Shown here one piece after another: positions 1-8,617 of a stretch of DNA of 64,000 bases (position 1 is its first letter; each line of letters begins with the position of its first letter). Origin of the DNA: Candidatus Pelagibacter communis (GTDB lineage: Bacteria > Pseudomonadota > Alphaproteobacteria > Pelagibacterales > Pelagibacteraceae); contig NZ_CVSK01000047.1 of the NCBI RefSeq assembly GCF_001180025.1, positions 18,867-82,866 on the forward strand. Reading direction: 5' to 3'. Under the pieces are notes generated by a model, which was not told the origin of the DNA, ran no database searches, and saw only the letters and a program-made list of their open reading frames with translations. Both the position numbers and the translations under genes were made by a program.

Positions 1-807
1 TTCCCAGGAAGAATAATGCACTCACATGATTTTAGAGATGCTGAGGAATTCAGAGGAAAAGATGTAATTGTTTTAGGTAGCAGTTATTCTGCTGAAGATG
101 TGGCTCTACAATGTAATAAGTATGGCGCTAAAAGTGTAACAATCGGTTACAGACATAACCCAATGGGTTTCAAATGGCCAAAAGGCATGAAAGAAGTTCA
201 TTATTTAGATAGGTTAGAAGGGAAAAAAGCCATATTTAAAGATGGAACAGAACAAAATGCTGATGTAATTATTTTATGTACAGGATATTTGCATCATTTC
301 CCATTTTTAGATGAAAGTTTAAAATTAAAAACACATAACAGATTGTATCCACCAAAACTTTATAAAGGTATTGTGTGGCAAGATAATCATAAGCTTTTAT
401 ACTTAGGTATGCAGGACCAATTTCATACATTTAACATGTTTGACTGTCAGGGATGGTATGCAAGAGATGTGATAATGGGGAAAATCAAAATGCCTAGTGA
501 TGAAGAGATAGATAAAGACATTAATAAGTGGGTCGCTATGGAAGAAAAATTAGAAAACCCTGACCAAATGATTGATTTTCAAACAGAATATACCAAAGAA
601 CTTCATGATATGTCAGATTACCCTAAAATTGATTTTGAATTAATTAGAAAACATTTCAAAGAATGGGAGCATCATAAAGTAGAGGATATTCTTACTTATA
701 GAAATAAATCATTCTCGTCTCCTGTAACTGGATCAGTTGCACCTGTGCACCATACACCATGGGAAATAGCGATGGATGATTCAATGAAAACCTTCTTAAA
801 TAAATAA
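1..807 (+). CDS. tmm: Trimethylamine monooxygenase (flavin-containing monooxygenase), C-terminal part, 5' end outside window
   Basis: NADPH- and FAD-dependent oxidation of trimethylamine to TMAO in the cytoplasm. The reading frame is open from base 1, and the first codons read FPGRIM just before the HSHDF segment typical of FMOs, so the ATG at base 16 is internal. About 269 residues are present; bacterial Tmm is roughly 445, so about 175 are missing upstream. Visible are the second Rossmann motif VLGSSYSAEDVA (NADPH site) and the FMO motif ILCTGYLHHFPF. The gene ends 4 nt from the convergent gpsA. Assignment to Tmm rather than a generic FMO is strengthened by the TMAO importer and TMAO demethylase nearby. 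The substrate itself is inferred. Confidence 0.85.
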   Translation, partial: FPGRIMHSHDFRDAEEFRGKDVIVLGSSYSAEDVALQCNKYGAKSVTIGYRHNPMGFKWPKGMKEVHYLDRLEGKKAIFKDGTEQNADVIILCTGYLHHFPFLDESLKLKTHNRLYPPKLYKGIVWQDNHKLLYLGMQDQFHTFNMFDCQGWYARDVIMGKIKMPSDEEIDKDINKWVAMEEKLENPDQMIDFQTEYTKELHDMSDYPKIDFELIRKHFKEWEHHKVEDILTYRNKSFSSPVTGSVAPVHHTPWEIAMDDSMKTFLNK

Positions 808-811
808 TAAA

Positions 812-1774
812 TTAATAATTTATTTTTAATTTTTTATTTTTGGTAATTGCATTTAGCAAAGTGGTCATTAATGGAATTTTTTTTTTATTAATTTTATTTA
901 AAATATATGGTGCAATTTCATAAGCTAAATCAGCTCCTTCAACAGTATCATTTGTCATAAATTTATTTTTAGCATTTTTAAAAGAAAACCCTTTACCCAA
1001 GTATTCACCCATTTTACTATTTCTTCCTCCTACAGCACTAACATACAAATCACCTAAACCTGCTAAGCCTCTTACAGTTTCTTTTTTACCTTTAAAATGT
1101 TGAATTAAATATTCCATTTCATCAAACGATTTTCTAAATAATGCTGAGGAGGTATTATTCCCTTCACCTGATCCTATAACCATAGAATAAATATTTTTTA
1201 TAGCGGAGGAAAATTCTATTCCTCGAACATCTGAAGAGTATTCGGTTTTATAATATTTTGCTGAAACTAGTTTTCCTATTTGTCTTGCTATCCTTATATT
1301 TTTATTTGCAATAACTGTATAGCTCTTTATTTTTCTTGCCAATTCTTTTGCCAAACAAGGTCCTTTTAACACAGAGATATTTAATTTTTTATTTCTTAAA
1401 TCTAATTGTTCTGACATTGTAATTATTTTTTTTGTTTTACGATCAAATTTAAGTCCTTTTGTTAAAATCAATAAATAAGTTTGTTTATTTAAGTTCTTTA
1501 AATATTTTTTTACCAATTCTATTCCAACAGAACTTACGGCTACTACAATTAAATCCCATTTTTCAATTAGTAATTGAGATGAAAATCTTCTAATTAATAA
1601 TTTTTTTGGCAAAGTAATTTTTAAACTAGGATGAAATTTCTTTTTATTAAGAAGTTTATTTAAAAGTTTTGCATTATATGGCTCTGTTAAAGTTACTTTA
1701 TTGTTATTGTCTAACAATGGAAAAGAGAATGCTGCCCCCATTGCTCCAGCTCCAATAATTAAAACTTTCTTCAT
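812..1774 (-). CDS. gpsA: Glycerol-3-phosphate dehydrogenase [NAD(P)+]
   Basis: Interconverts dihydroxyacetone phosphate and sn-glycerol 3-phosphate, the entry to phospholipid synthesis. About 320 aa. The N-terminal Rossmann motif is GAGAMG. The C-terminal half has the conserved G-E-x4-A-x-KN segment (GIEFSSAIKNIYS) with the catalytic Lys, and the RGLAGLGDL block typical of GpsA. The frame opens at a TTG at 1780, but the ATG at 1774 (MKKVLIIGAG) gives the usual family N-terminus and is chosen. It lies 8 nt after the glpK stop and is probably the last gene of the tmoV-tmoW-glpK-gpsA run. The protein is very lysine-rich. Confidence 0.85.
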   Translation of the reverse strand: MKKVLIIGAGAMGAAFSFPLLDNNNKVTLTEPYNAKLLNKLLNKKKFHPSLKITLPKKLLIRRFSSQLLIEKWDLIVVAVSSVGIELVKKYLKNLNKQTYLLILTKGLKFDRKTKKIITMSEQLDLRNKKLNISVLKGPCLAKELARKIKSYTVIANKNIRIARQIGKLVSAKYYKTEYSSDVRGIEFSSAIKNIYSMVIGSGEGNNTSSALFRKSFDEMEYLIQHFKGKKETVRGLAGLGDLYVSAVGGRNSKMGEYLGKGFSFKNAKNKFMTNDTVEGADLAYEIAPYILNKINKKKIPLMTTLLNAITKNKKLKINY

Positions 1775-1782
1775 AACCAAAA

Positions 1783-3261
1783 CTATGCCAAAGTTTTTTT
1801 AATTGCTAGTTTCCATCCTTGTAAAAGTTGATTTCTCAATGAATTTTTGATTTTTGGAGAAAAAGCTCTGTCTTTTTGCCAAATATTTTTGATTTCATTT
1901 AAAGATTTAAACTCACCAACCTGATATCCAGCAAAGAGAGCAACACCTAAAGCAGTAGTTTCCAATACTTTTGGTCTAATTACTTTTAGATTTATTGTAT
2001 CTGACAAGAATTGAGAAAACCAATTGTTTGCAACCATACCACCATCAATTTTTACTATTCTAGGTTTCAAACCGTCTTTATTCATAGCGTTAAAAAGGTC
2101 ATAACTTTGATAAGCAACGGACTCTACTGTTGCTCTTACTAAACTTTGCCAATTACTATCTCTGGTTAAACCTGTAATTAAACCTCTTGCATCTGGTCTC
2201 CAATACGGTGCACCCATGCCGCTAAAAGCGGGAACGATATAGATGCCATCATTTATATTTGATGATCTTGCTATTTTTTCTGTTTCTGGTGCTTTTTTTA
2301 TTAATTTCATTTTATCTCTTAACCATTGTATGCCAGCGCCAGCTATGAAAATTGATCCCTCTAAAGCATAAGTAGTCTTATTATTCAATCGATAACATAT
2401 TGTTGTTAACAATTTATTTTTGGAATTTATTTTCTTAGAGCCTGTATTCATAATTACAAAAGCCCCTGTTCCATAAGTGCTTTTGATTGAACCTTTATCA
2501 AAACAAGTTTGACCAACCGCAGCAGCCTGTTGATCACCTAAAACAGCAGATATTGGTATCTCTTTTCCAATAATTTTTTTATCAGTTTTGCCAAAGTCAT
2601 CAGCTGAATTTTTTACTTTGGGTAGAATACTCTTTGGAATATTTAATTTTTTTAAAATCTCATGATCCCATTTATTGTTATTAATATTAAACAGCATTGT
2701 CCTACTTGCGTTTGTAGCTTCGGTTAAATGTTGTTTTCCTTTAGTTAATTTCCAAATTAAAAAAGTATCAACTGTCCCAAATAATAAATTGTTTGACTTT
2801 ATTAATTTTTTAGACTGCTTAACATTATCTAAAATCCACCTTACTTTTGTTGCTGAAAAATAAGGATCAATAAATAATCCTGTTTTCTTTCTAAAATCTT
2901 TTTCATATTTTTTGTTTTTAAGTTTTTTACAATATTCTTGAGTTCTTCGATCTTGCCAAACTATTGCATTATAGATTGGCTTTCCTGTTTTCTTATTCCA
3001 TAAAATTGTTGTTTCCCTTTGATTGGTAATTCCAATACTAATAATATGGCCTCTGGTTTTATTGGCCTTATTAACAACATTCTTAAGTGCTTTAAGGGTT
3101 GTTGACCAAATCTCATTTGGATTATGTTCTACCCACCCATTTTTCGGAAAATATTGTTTAAATTCATATTGTGAAACAAATTCAATTTTCCCTTTAGTGT
3201 TAAAAAGTATTACTCTTGAAGAAGTGGTACCTTGATCAATAGAAATTATAAATTTTTTCAA
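1783..3261 (-). CDS. glpK: Glycerol kinase
   Basis: ATP-dependent phosphorylation of glycerol to sn-glycerol 3-phosphate. It has 492 aa (family about 500). The FGGY-kinase N-terminal phosphate motif IDQGTTSSR is at residues 8-16, and STYGTGAFVIMNTG and the late DGGMVAN segment are present. The start is a TTG 4 nt after the tmoW stop; no ATG exists near the family's normal N-terminus and the DQGTTSS motif follows at once, so TTG is accepted. Together with gpsA it gives a two-step glycerol to DHAP route, unusually appended to an osmolyte importer operon. Confidence 0.9.
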   Translation of the reverse strand: MKKFIISIDQGTTSSRVILFNTKGKIEFVSQYEFKQYFPKNGWVEHNPNEIWSTTLKALKNVVNKANKTRGHIISIGITNQRETTILWNKKTGKPIYNAIVWQDRRTQEYCKKLKNKKYEKDFRKKTGLFIDPYFSATKVRWILDNVKQSKKLIKSNNLLFGTVDTFLIWKLTKGKQHLTEATNASRTMLFNINNNKWDHEILKKLNIPKSILPKVKNSADDFGKTDKKIIGKEIPISAVLGDQQAAAVGQTCFDKGSIKSTYGTGAFVIMNTGSKKINSKNKLLTTICYRLNNKTTYALEGSIFIAGAGIQWLRDKMKLIKKAPETEKIARSSNINDGIYIVPAFSGMGAPYWRPDARGLITGLTRDSNWQSLVRATVESVAYQSYDLFNAMNKDGLKPRIVKIDGGMVANNWFSQFLSDTINLKVIRPKVLETTALGVALFAGYQVGEFKSLNEIKNIWQKDRAFSPKIKNSLRNQLLQGWKLAIKKTLA

Positions 3262-3265
3262 CGGA

Positions 3266-5419
3266 CTACGCTATGCCTAAGTGTTTTTTTCTTTTTCCAA
3301 CCCAAGTTCTAATCAAATTATCAAAGATCAATCCTATAAACGCAACACAGATACCTAAAGTTAAACCAATTCCAGCTCCATTTTTATCTGAAAGTGCTTT
3401 TAAAATGTATTGACCAAGATCTTCCGTTCCAATGAAGGCTCCAATTATCACCATAAATAAAGCAAAAACTATTGTTTGATTTAAACCAAGCATCATATGA
3501 GGAAATGCTAATGGAAACTCAATTTTAGTTAATCTTTGAAATTTATTAACACCAGACATTGTTGCAGCTTCATGCAAGCCAACAGGAACACTTCTTAAAC
3601 CTTCAATTGTATATCTTGTTGCAGGAATTGTGGCATAAACAATCACTGCAATTAATACAGAAGTATCTGTAATTCCAAAAAGCATCATTACAGGAATTAG
3701 ATAAACAAATGATGGGAATGTTTGAAATATATCACAAACACCTAACATAAACGCTGCCGATTTTTTATTTTGAAAACATAATGTGCCAACTGTAAATCCA
3801 ATTAAACAAGAAATAACTACTCCAAAAGTTGCCATATATAATGTAACTAGCGCTCTATCCCACCATGGACTTAATGCTATAAATAAAGTCAAAGCAGCAA
3901 CAACTAATGCTGATCGAACTCCTCCAATTAAATATCCTGCACCAACTGCTAGTACCAATGTAGCAACTGCAGGCATTCTTAAATACAAAGCTCTCATCGG
4001 CTGAAGCACATCTTGAATTAACCATGTATTAAATGCTTTAATATAAACGAAGAAAGTATCAAAAATCCAATCAACTCCTTTATTCCAAAAATCTGCTGTT
4101 GATATTCCTTTGTTATGAGGAATTTCAAACAAGTAATTAAAACTACCTTTGAAAATAAAAGTCCCAACATATGCAAGAATTATTCCAATTACGAATGAAG
4201 CTGCAAAAAATATTACGTTTTTATTTCTTTGGAAAAATGTCAGATTACCAAAATAATCTGTTTGTTTATTTGCCCAAGCTAAAGACATTTTATCAAGAAG
4301 AATTGCAATTAGACTAATACACAATCCTGCTTCCAATGCTAATCCAATATTAAGTTGGTTCAAAGCTAATAATAAATTAAATCCTAAACCTTTGGCACCA
4401 ATGAAAGCAGATATAACTGCCATTGAAAAACAAACCATAATAACTTGGTTAACTCCAATTAAAATATCTCTTCTTGCTGTTGGAATTAGTACCTTGAACA
4501 TTAATTGCCAATTGGTACAACCACTCATTCTTCCTGCTTCAATAACTTCTGGGGGTATGGCTCTTAAACCTAATATTGTTAATAATATCATTGGTGGAAC
4601 CGCAACAACCATAGTAATAATTACAGCAGCGTGATCACCTACTCCAAATAAAACAAGTGCAGGAACTAATACAGCGTATTGTGGCATAGTCTGCATTACT
4701 AGAAGAATTGGGTACAATGCTTTTTCAACACGTTTACTTTTGTAAGCTGCAATACCTAGGCCTAAACCAAAAATAAATGAAAGTGGAGCTGCAACAAGTA
4801 TAAAAGAAAGCGTTTGCATTGATGGTTTCCATTGACCAAATATAGAAATATAGATCATTGTTAAACCTGCAAATAAAGCCAATCCTTTTCCACTTAATTT
4901 ATAAGATAGTATAGCTGCTCCAGCTGCAACAATGGTCCAAGGTAAACCTGGTAACTCTAACCAAGGATAAGCATCAATAAAATCCCAACTTGTAAATGCA
5001 ACAATAGTTTCTAAACCTCCAAGTAAAATCTCTCTAATTAATTCAATTAAAAAAGTCATAAATGAAGTTAAATTTCTACTTATCTCTAATAGTAATGGTC
5101 GAGTTTTAAATTCTTGAGTATCTTCGTTCCAAAATTCCATTGGCATCCATTCATTCATTAAGAAAAATAAAGAGTCATTTATCCAAATAGGCAGCCATCC
5201 TAGAAGTGGAGGCAATCTCCAAAAAACATCAAAGGCATAATACCTAACCTCTTTACCTAGAAAAAAGTAAACACTTTGGTTTGGATCTTTAACAAATTCG
5301 GCCTGGCCTCTTATAAATTTATAGGTTTCAGGAACATCAATTGCAAAACATAAAGCAAAAAATACAATTAATAAAAATAACCACTGAAATAATTTTGGAT
5401 ATTTTTTTAAATACTCCAT
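3266..5419 (-). CDS. tmoW: TMAO/betaine-type ABC transporter permease, two permease domains in one chain
   Basis: Inner-membrane channel of a ProU/OpuA-type importer, 717 aa. Two complete ProW-like domains are fused in tandem. The first (about residues 190-400) carries the EAA-type loop EVIEAGRMSGCTNWQ. The second (about 510-710) carries GLHEAATMSGVNKFQ. A single chain can therefore supply both transmembrane halves, unlike the single-domain ProW encoded near 57.4 kb. It lies 3 nt downstream of the ATPase gene and 4 nt upstream of glpK. Its position between tmm/tdm and tmoX/V supports TMAO as substrate, but glycine betaine or related methylamines cannot be excluded from sequence. Confidence 0.8.
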   Translation of the reverse strand: MEYLKKYPKLFQWLFLLIVFFALCFAIDVPETYKFIRGQAEFVKDPNQSVYFFLGKEVRYYAFDVFWRLPPLLGWLPIWINDSLFFLMNEWMPMEFWNEDTQEFKTRPLLLEISRNLTSFMTFLIELIREILLGGLETIVAFTSWDFIDAYPWLELPGLPWTIVAAGAAILSYKLSGKGLALFAGLTMIYISIFGQWKPSMQTLSFILVAAPLSFIFGLGLGIAAYKSKRVEKALYPILLVMQTMPQYAVLVPALVLFGVGDHAAVIITMVVAVPPMILLTILGLRAIPPEVIEAGRMSGCTNWQLMFKVLIPTARRDILIGVNQVIMVCFSMAVISAFIGAKGLGFNLLLALNQLNIGLALEAGLCISLIAILLDKMSLAWANKQTDYFGNLTFFQRNKNVIFFAASFVIGIILAYVGTFIFKGSFNYLFEIPHNKGISTADFWNKGVDWIFDTFFVYIKAFNTWLIQDVLQPMRALYLRMPAVATLVLAVGAGYLIGGVRSALVVAALTLFIALSPWWDRALVTLYMATFGVVISCLIGFTVGTLCFQNKKSAAFMLGVCDIFQTFPSFVYLIPVMMLFGITDTSVLIAVIVYATIPATRYTIEGLRSVPVGLHEAATMSGVNKFQRLTKIEFPLAFPHMMLGLNQTIVFALFMVIIGAFIGTEDLGQYILKALSDKNGAGIGLTLGICVAFIGLIFDNLIRTWVGKRKKHLGIA

Positions 5420-5422
5420 ATT

Positions 5423-6454
5423 TTAACTACCGTTTTTTCTTCCTCCAAAAACTGTATCTATTATTTTTGAAGGTTTAATTGATCCTACAATATTATTATT
5501 TGAGTCAATTACTCCTACTAATTTTTCTTGAGTAAGTATTTTTTCTGCAACATTTTCTATAATTTCATCTTTTGATACTTTTAAATCTCCTAAATTATCT
5601 TTACTTGAAGCATCCATTACATCCTCAATAATCAAAACCTTCTCTCTCGGTACTTCTTCAGTAAACTTTCTTACATATTCAGTTGCTGGATTAAGTACGA
5701 TATTTGCAGGTGTATCTAATTGTTCAATTATACCATCTTTCATGATTGCTATTCGATCAGCTAACTTTAATGCCTCATCAAAATCATGAGTGATGAACAT
5801 GATGGTTTTCTGTAATTTTTCCTGAAGTCTTAAAAACTCATCTTGCATTTCTTTTCTAATCAATGGATCTAATGCAGAAAAAGGTTCATCTAAAAACCAT
5901 ATATCAGGCTCTACTGCTAATGACCTTGCGATTCCTACCCTTTGTTGTTGTCCACCTGAAAGTTCTCTTGGAAAATAATTCTCTCTTCCATCTAGTCCAA
6001 CTAGTTTTACCATTTCCATTGCTCTACTAATACTCTCTTCAGTATTAGTGCCTTTTATCTGAAGCGGAAAAGCAATATTTTCAACAACTGTTTTATGAGG
6101 TAACAAAGCAAAGCTTTGAAAAACCATTCCCATTTTATTTCTTCTAAGCTCAATAAGCTCTTTATTATTTAATTCTAATAAATCTTGACCTTCAATAAAA
6201 ATCTTTCCACCGGTAGCATCCGTTAATCTTGAAATACATCTAAGAAGTGTTGATTTACCTGAACCAGATAAACCCATTACTACTAACATTTCCCCTTTTG
6301 CAACTTCAAAAGAAGCATTATTTACTCCAACAATACATCCTCTTTCCTGAAAGGTTTTTGCGTCTACATTGCCATTAGACTCTTCAAGCATCTTTTTGGC
6401 ATTTTCTCCAAAAATTTTATAAACCGATTCGCATTTGATTACAGTCTCAGACAT
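5423..6454 (-). CDS. tmoV: TMAO/betaine-type ABC transporter ATP-binding protein
   Basis: Cytoplasmic ATPase of the importer, 343 aa. Walker A GLSGSGKST is at 61-69, signature LSGGQQQR at 165-172, and Walker B IWFLDE at 185-190, followed by a D-loop (SALD) and the switch His in FITHDFDEA. The first 45 residues are the N-terminal extension of ProV/OpuAA proteins. The C-terminal tail of about 70 residues, divergent and CBS-like in position, may be regulatory. It resembles the second ProV-like ATPase near 58.5 kb. It is probably cotranscribed with tmoW. Substrate is inferred from neighbours. Confidence 0.83.
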   Translation of the reverse strand: MSETVIKCESVYKIFGENAKKMLEESNGNVDAKTFQERGCIVGVNNASFEVAKGEMLVVMGLSGSGKSTLLRCISRLTDATGGKIFIEGQDLLELNNKELIELRRNKMGMVFQSFALLPHKTVVENIAFPLQIKGTNTEESISRAMEMVKLVGLDGRENYFPRELSGGQQQRVGIARSLAVEPDIWFLDEPFSALDPLIRKEMQDEFLRLQEKLQKTIMFITHDFDEALKLADRIAIMKDGIIEQLDTPANIVLNPATEYVRKFTEEVPREKVLIIEDVMDASSKDNLGDLKVSKDEIIENVAEKILTQEKLVGVIDSNNNIVGSIKPSKIIDTVFGGRKNGS

Positions 6455-6519
6455 AAATTGTTTTAAAGTTATATTAAATTCTATAAAAATAAAATGTTAA
6501 TAATTGTTGCCTTTCCTAA

Positions 6520-7071
6520 TTAAAAATTTTTAATAAAATAAACTCTGGTATCAATTCCAGTACTTAAAAAACTTAAAGCTTCTCCACTTATAGTAATACT
6601 TTCATCAACACCTACATTATTTCCACTAACTGTAAAACCCGCAAAACATTTGTTTTTTTCTTCATCCCATTTAACAAAAGTCTCATCAATTTTATTTCCA
6701 TTAATTGTATATAGCTCATGTGCTCTAAAATTTAAAAAATTAGCTCCCATTATTGCTCTTTGAGGAATTAGCTTTGTAGCTTTACATACTTGCTCATATA
6801 CTTCATCTGTTAATTTGTAGTGATCAGTTCCATCAAATGAGACCAATATACCAGAAGGTAATTTAGATATTAATTCGCTAAGTTTTTTTTCTTCAGCAAT
6901 TCTTTCTTCTTCTAACTTCATTCTTTTTACTAAATCATCACCTTGTCCAAAAATTCCATTTAAAATACTAAAAGATAAAATTACTATTAGAGTAATAAAT
7001 ATAAGACCAATAAATTGTCTCAAAGACTCAGGTAAATCTTTTATTTTATTAATATAATTTTCTTTAGACAT
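6520..7071 (-). CDS. Membrane-anchored protein of unknown function in the TMAO importer operon
   Basis: I do not recognise a family. It has 183 aa: a short lysine-rich N-terminus, one hydrophobic helix at about 22-45 (FIGLIFITLIVILSFSI), a charged probably coiled segment (about 50-68, RMKLEEERIAEEKKLSEL), then an extracytoplasmic-looking domain of about 110 residues with two cysteines. The start ATG overlaps the last base of the upstream MORN-protein stop (TAATG), so the two are translationally coupled. The ATPase gene follows after 65 nt. It may be a small envelope protein working with the MORN protein; that is inference. Confidence 0.6.
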   Translation of the reverse strand: MSKENYINKIKDLPESLRQFIGLIFITLIVILSFSILNGIFGQGDDLVKRMKLEEERIAEEKKLSELISKLPSGILVSFDGTDHYKLTDEVYEQVCKATKLIPQRAIMGANFLNFRAHELYTINGNKIDETFVKWDEEKNKCFAGFTVSGNNVGVDESITISGEALSFLSTGIDTRVYFIKNF

Positions 7072-7454
7072 TATTCTTGTAACTTACCGTTCTTCCAAAT
7101 ACCTGTTTTTTGTTTTCCATCAGACCAAGTAAATGTTCCTTGACCATTCATAAAACCATTCGCCCACTCTCCTTCGTAAGTAGAACCATCAGGAAATGTT
7201 AATGTACCTATTCCACTCCAGACACTATTTTTGAATTCTCCTTTATAAATATATCCATTTGGCCAAGTCTCTACACCTTGTCCTTGTTTTTTTGTTGAAA
7301 CCCATTCTCCTTCATAAGTTGTTTTATCGGTATAAACCCACTTACCATATCCATTATCACAATTACCTTCTTTACAGCCTGTACTTCGTGCAAAGACTGA
7401 TGTGCAAACTAGAAAGCTTAAAAGAAAAACAAGAATAGATCTTTTCATAAACAT
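7071..7454 (-). CDS. Secreted MORN-repeat protein
   Basis: 127 aa, or 125 from the second ATG at 7448. An N-terminal signal peptide (MKRSILVFLLSFLVCTSVFA) is followed by a Cys-x4-Cys segment and about four MORN repeats (units such as YEGEWVSTKKQGQGVETWPNG, YKGEFKNSVWSGIGTLTFPDG and YEGEWANGFMNGQGTFTWSDG). MORN repeats form beta-hairpin arrays that often bind membranes or proteins. It lies between the substrate-binding protein gene, behind its hairpin, and the unknown anchored protein. Its role with the importer is unknown. Confidence 0.75.
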   Translation of the reverse strand: MFMKRSILVFLLSFLVCTSVFARSTGCKEGNCDNGYGKWVYTDKTTYEGEWVSTKKQGQGVETWPNGYIYKGEFKNSVWSGIGTLTFPDGSTYEGEWANGFMNGQGTFTWSDGKQKTGIWKNGKLQE

Positions 7455-7473
7455 ATTTTACACAAAATTATTT

Positions 7474-7504
7474 AAAAAAAAATCCCCCCCAACAATGTTG
7501 GGGG
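7474..7504 (-). terminator. Terminator-like hairpin downstream of tmoX
   Basis: An 8-bp GC-rich stem (7486-7493 with 7497-7504, CCCCCAAC/GTTGGGGG) with a 3-nt loop is followed, in the direction of minus-strand transcription, by a run of U (the A-tract at 7474-7482). It sits between the tmoX stop and the MORN gene. It could terminate most transcription or protect the 3' end of tmoX mRNA, raising binding-protein dose over the downstream genes. Confidence 0.75.
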
Positions 7505-7529
7505 AGATTCAAAATTTTAACTTTTATCC

Positions 7530-8474
7530 TTATTTAGTAAAAGCTTGCCAAACTGACTTGTTATCAGCTAACCATTTTTTAGCTGCATCTTCGTGAGTCA
7601 TTTTGTCAACGTCAACTAAAGCTGCCATTGCACCAATTTGACTTGTAGAGAATGACATTTTCTTAAACGTTGCTGCTGCCTTAGGATGAGTTTTTGGGAA
7701 ATCCTCATGAACTGCTTTTTTCAAGTATCCATCAGGAGAACCACATTTACCATCTCCGCCATCTTCTGGTCTGCAACCAGCTGTGTATGGAGGGAAGTCA
7801 ATAAATGTAAAACCAGCACCATCTGTAAAGTTAGGCGTCCAGTTGAAGATAATTGTTCCTCTTCCTTCTTTTTCAGCTGCAGCTAACTCTGCCCAAAGTG
7901 CATCAGCACTTCCGGCAAATTTAACCCACCATAAATCACCTAAACCTAGTGCATCAACCCTTTGTGGAATTAAGTCACCATGCCAAGTTTGTGGACCTTC
8001 CAACATTCTTCCTTTTCCATCTGGAGAGTCAGGTGTTGTAAAGTTTTTTGCACAATCTGGATTTTTTAAAGCTGTCCAATCTGGTAGACCTGGGCATAAT
8101 CCTTTTTCAGTAACCCAGTTTGGATATCCCATATCCTCAAGAGTTCTTGCTTCATGGTCACCCCAATCCAATAAACCACCTTTATCTAAAGCAGTAGTAA
8201 ATGATTTACCGAATGCAGATTCCCATACCTCGTGAGATAAAGTTACATCTCCAATTCTAATTGACTCATAAACTGCTTGTGAGTCTGCGTTAACGTATTT
8301 AACGTTATTGCCCATACTTTCGAAAATTCCACCAATAACGTAGGCCATTACAATTTGACTTGACCAGTTATGAGTTGGGATAACGATAGGCTTCTTGCTA
8401 TCAGCGTTAGAAATTCCTGCAAAACTTACTACAGAAATAACTAGAGCAGATAGTAATGATATTATTTTTTTCAT
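7530..8474 (-). CDS. tmoX: TMAO/betaine-type periplasmic substrate-binding protein
   Basis: Periplasmic receptor of the importer, OpuAC/ProX family, about 314 aa. The frame extends upstream to 8504, but the ATG at 8474 begins a clear signal peptide (MKKIISLLSALVISVVSFAG) and is preceded by a GAGGGG ribosome site, so it is chosen. The mature start (IPTHNWSSQIVMAYVIGGIF) matches the betaine-binding family, and many aromatic residues are available for a cation cage. A terminator-like hairpin follows the gene and tdm is divergent from it. TMAO specificity is inferred from the tmm/tdm context. Confidence 0.83.
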   Translation of the reverse strand: MKKIISLLSALVISVVSFAGISNADSKKPIVIPTHNWSSQIVMAYVIGGIFESMGNNVKYVNADSQAVYESIRIGDVTLSHEVWESAFGKSFTTALDKGGLLDWGDHEARTLEDMGYPNWVTEKGLCPGLPDWTALKNPDCAKNFTTPDSPDGKGRMLEGPQTWHGDLIPQRVDALGLGDLWWVKFAGSADALWAELAAAEKEGRGTIIFNWTPNFTDGAGFTFIDFPPYTAGCRPEDGGDGKCGSPDGYLKKAVHEDFPKTHPKAAATFKKMSFSTSQIGAMAALVDVDKMTHEDAAKKWLADNKSVWQAFTK

Positions 8475-8541
8475 GTATACCCCTCTATTAATATTAATAT
8501 CCAATAGTCTATGACAAAACGAATAGGTAGGTAAAGAATTA

Positions 8542-8551
8542 TTAGTTCTAA
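8542..8551. promoter_or_regulatory. Candidate operator in the tmoX-tdm divergent region
   Basis: A short inverted repeat TTAG-TT-CTAA followed by an A/T tract lies in the 143-base region between the divergent starts of tmoX and tdm. Nearly the same sequence (TTAGTTCTA then A-rich) recurs upstream of the FAD oxidoreductase gene at 11361. The shared position suggests a common regulator, perhaps the MarR-like protein encoded between them. The motif is short and AT-rich, so chance is possible. Confidence 0.35.
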
Positions 8552-8617
8552 AAAATATATATATATTTAAACAATAAAAATGATGATAAAAAATATAACA
8601 ATATTTAAAAAATTAAA

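Noticed and set aside
8475..8504. Upstream in-frame start for tmoX
   Set aside because: The extra 10 residues would precede the signal peptide, and the GAGGGG site is spaced for the ATG at 8474.
8481..8517. Sigma-70 promoter for tmoX (TTGTCA at 8512-8517, minus strand, with TATTAA)
   Set aside because: The transcript would start within the ribosome site, so the box pair is probably chance.
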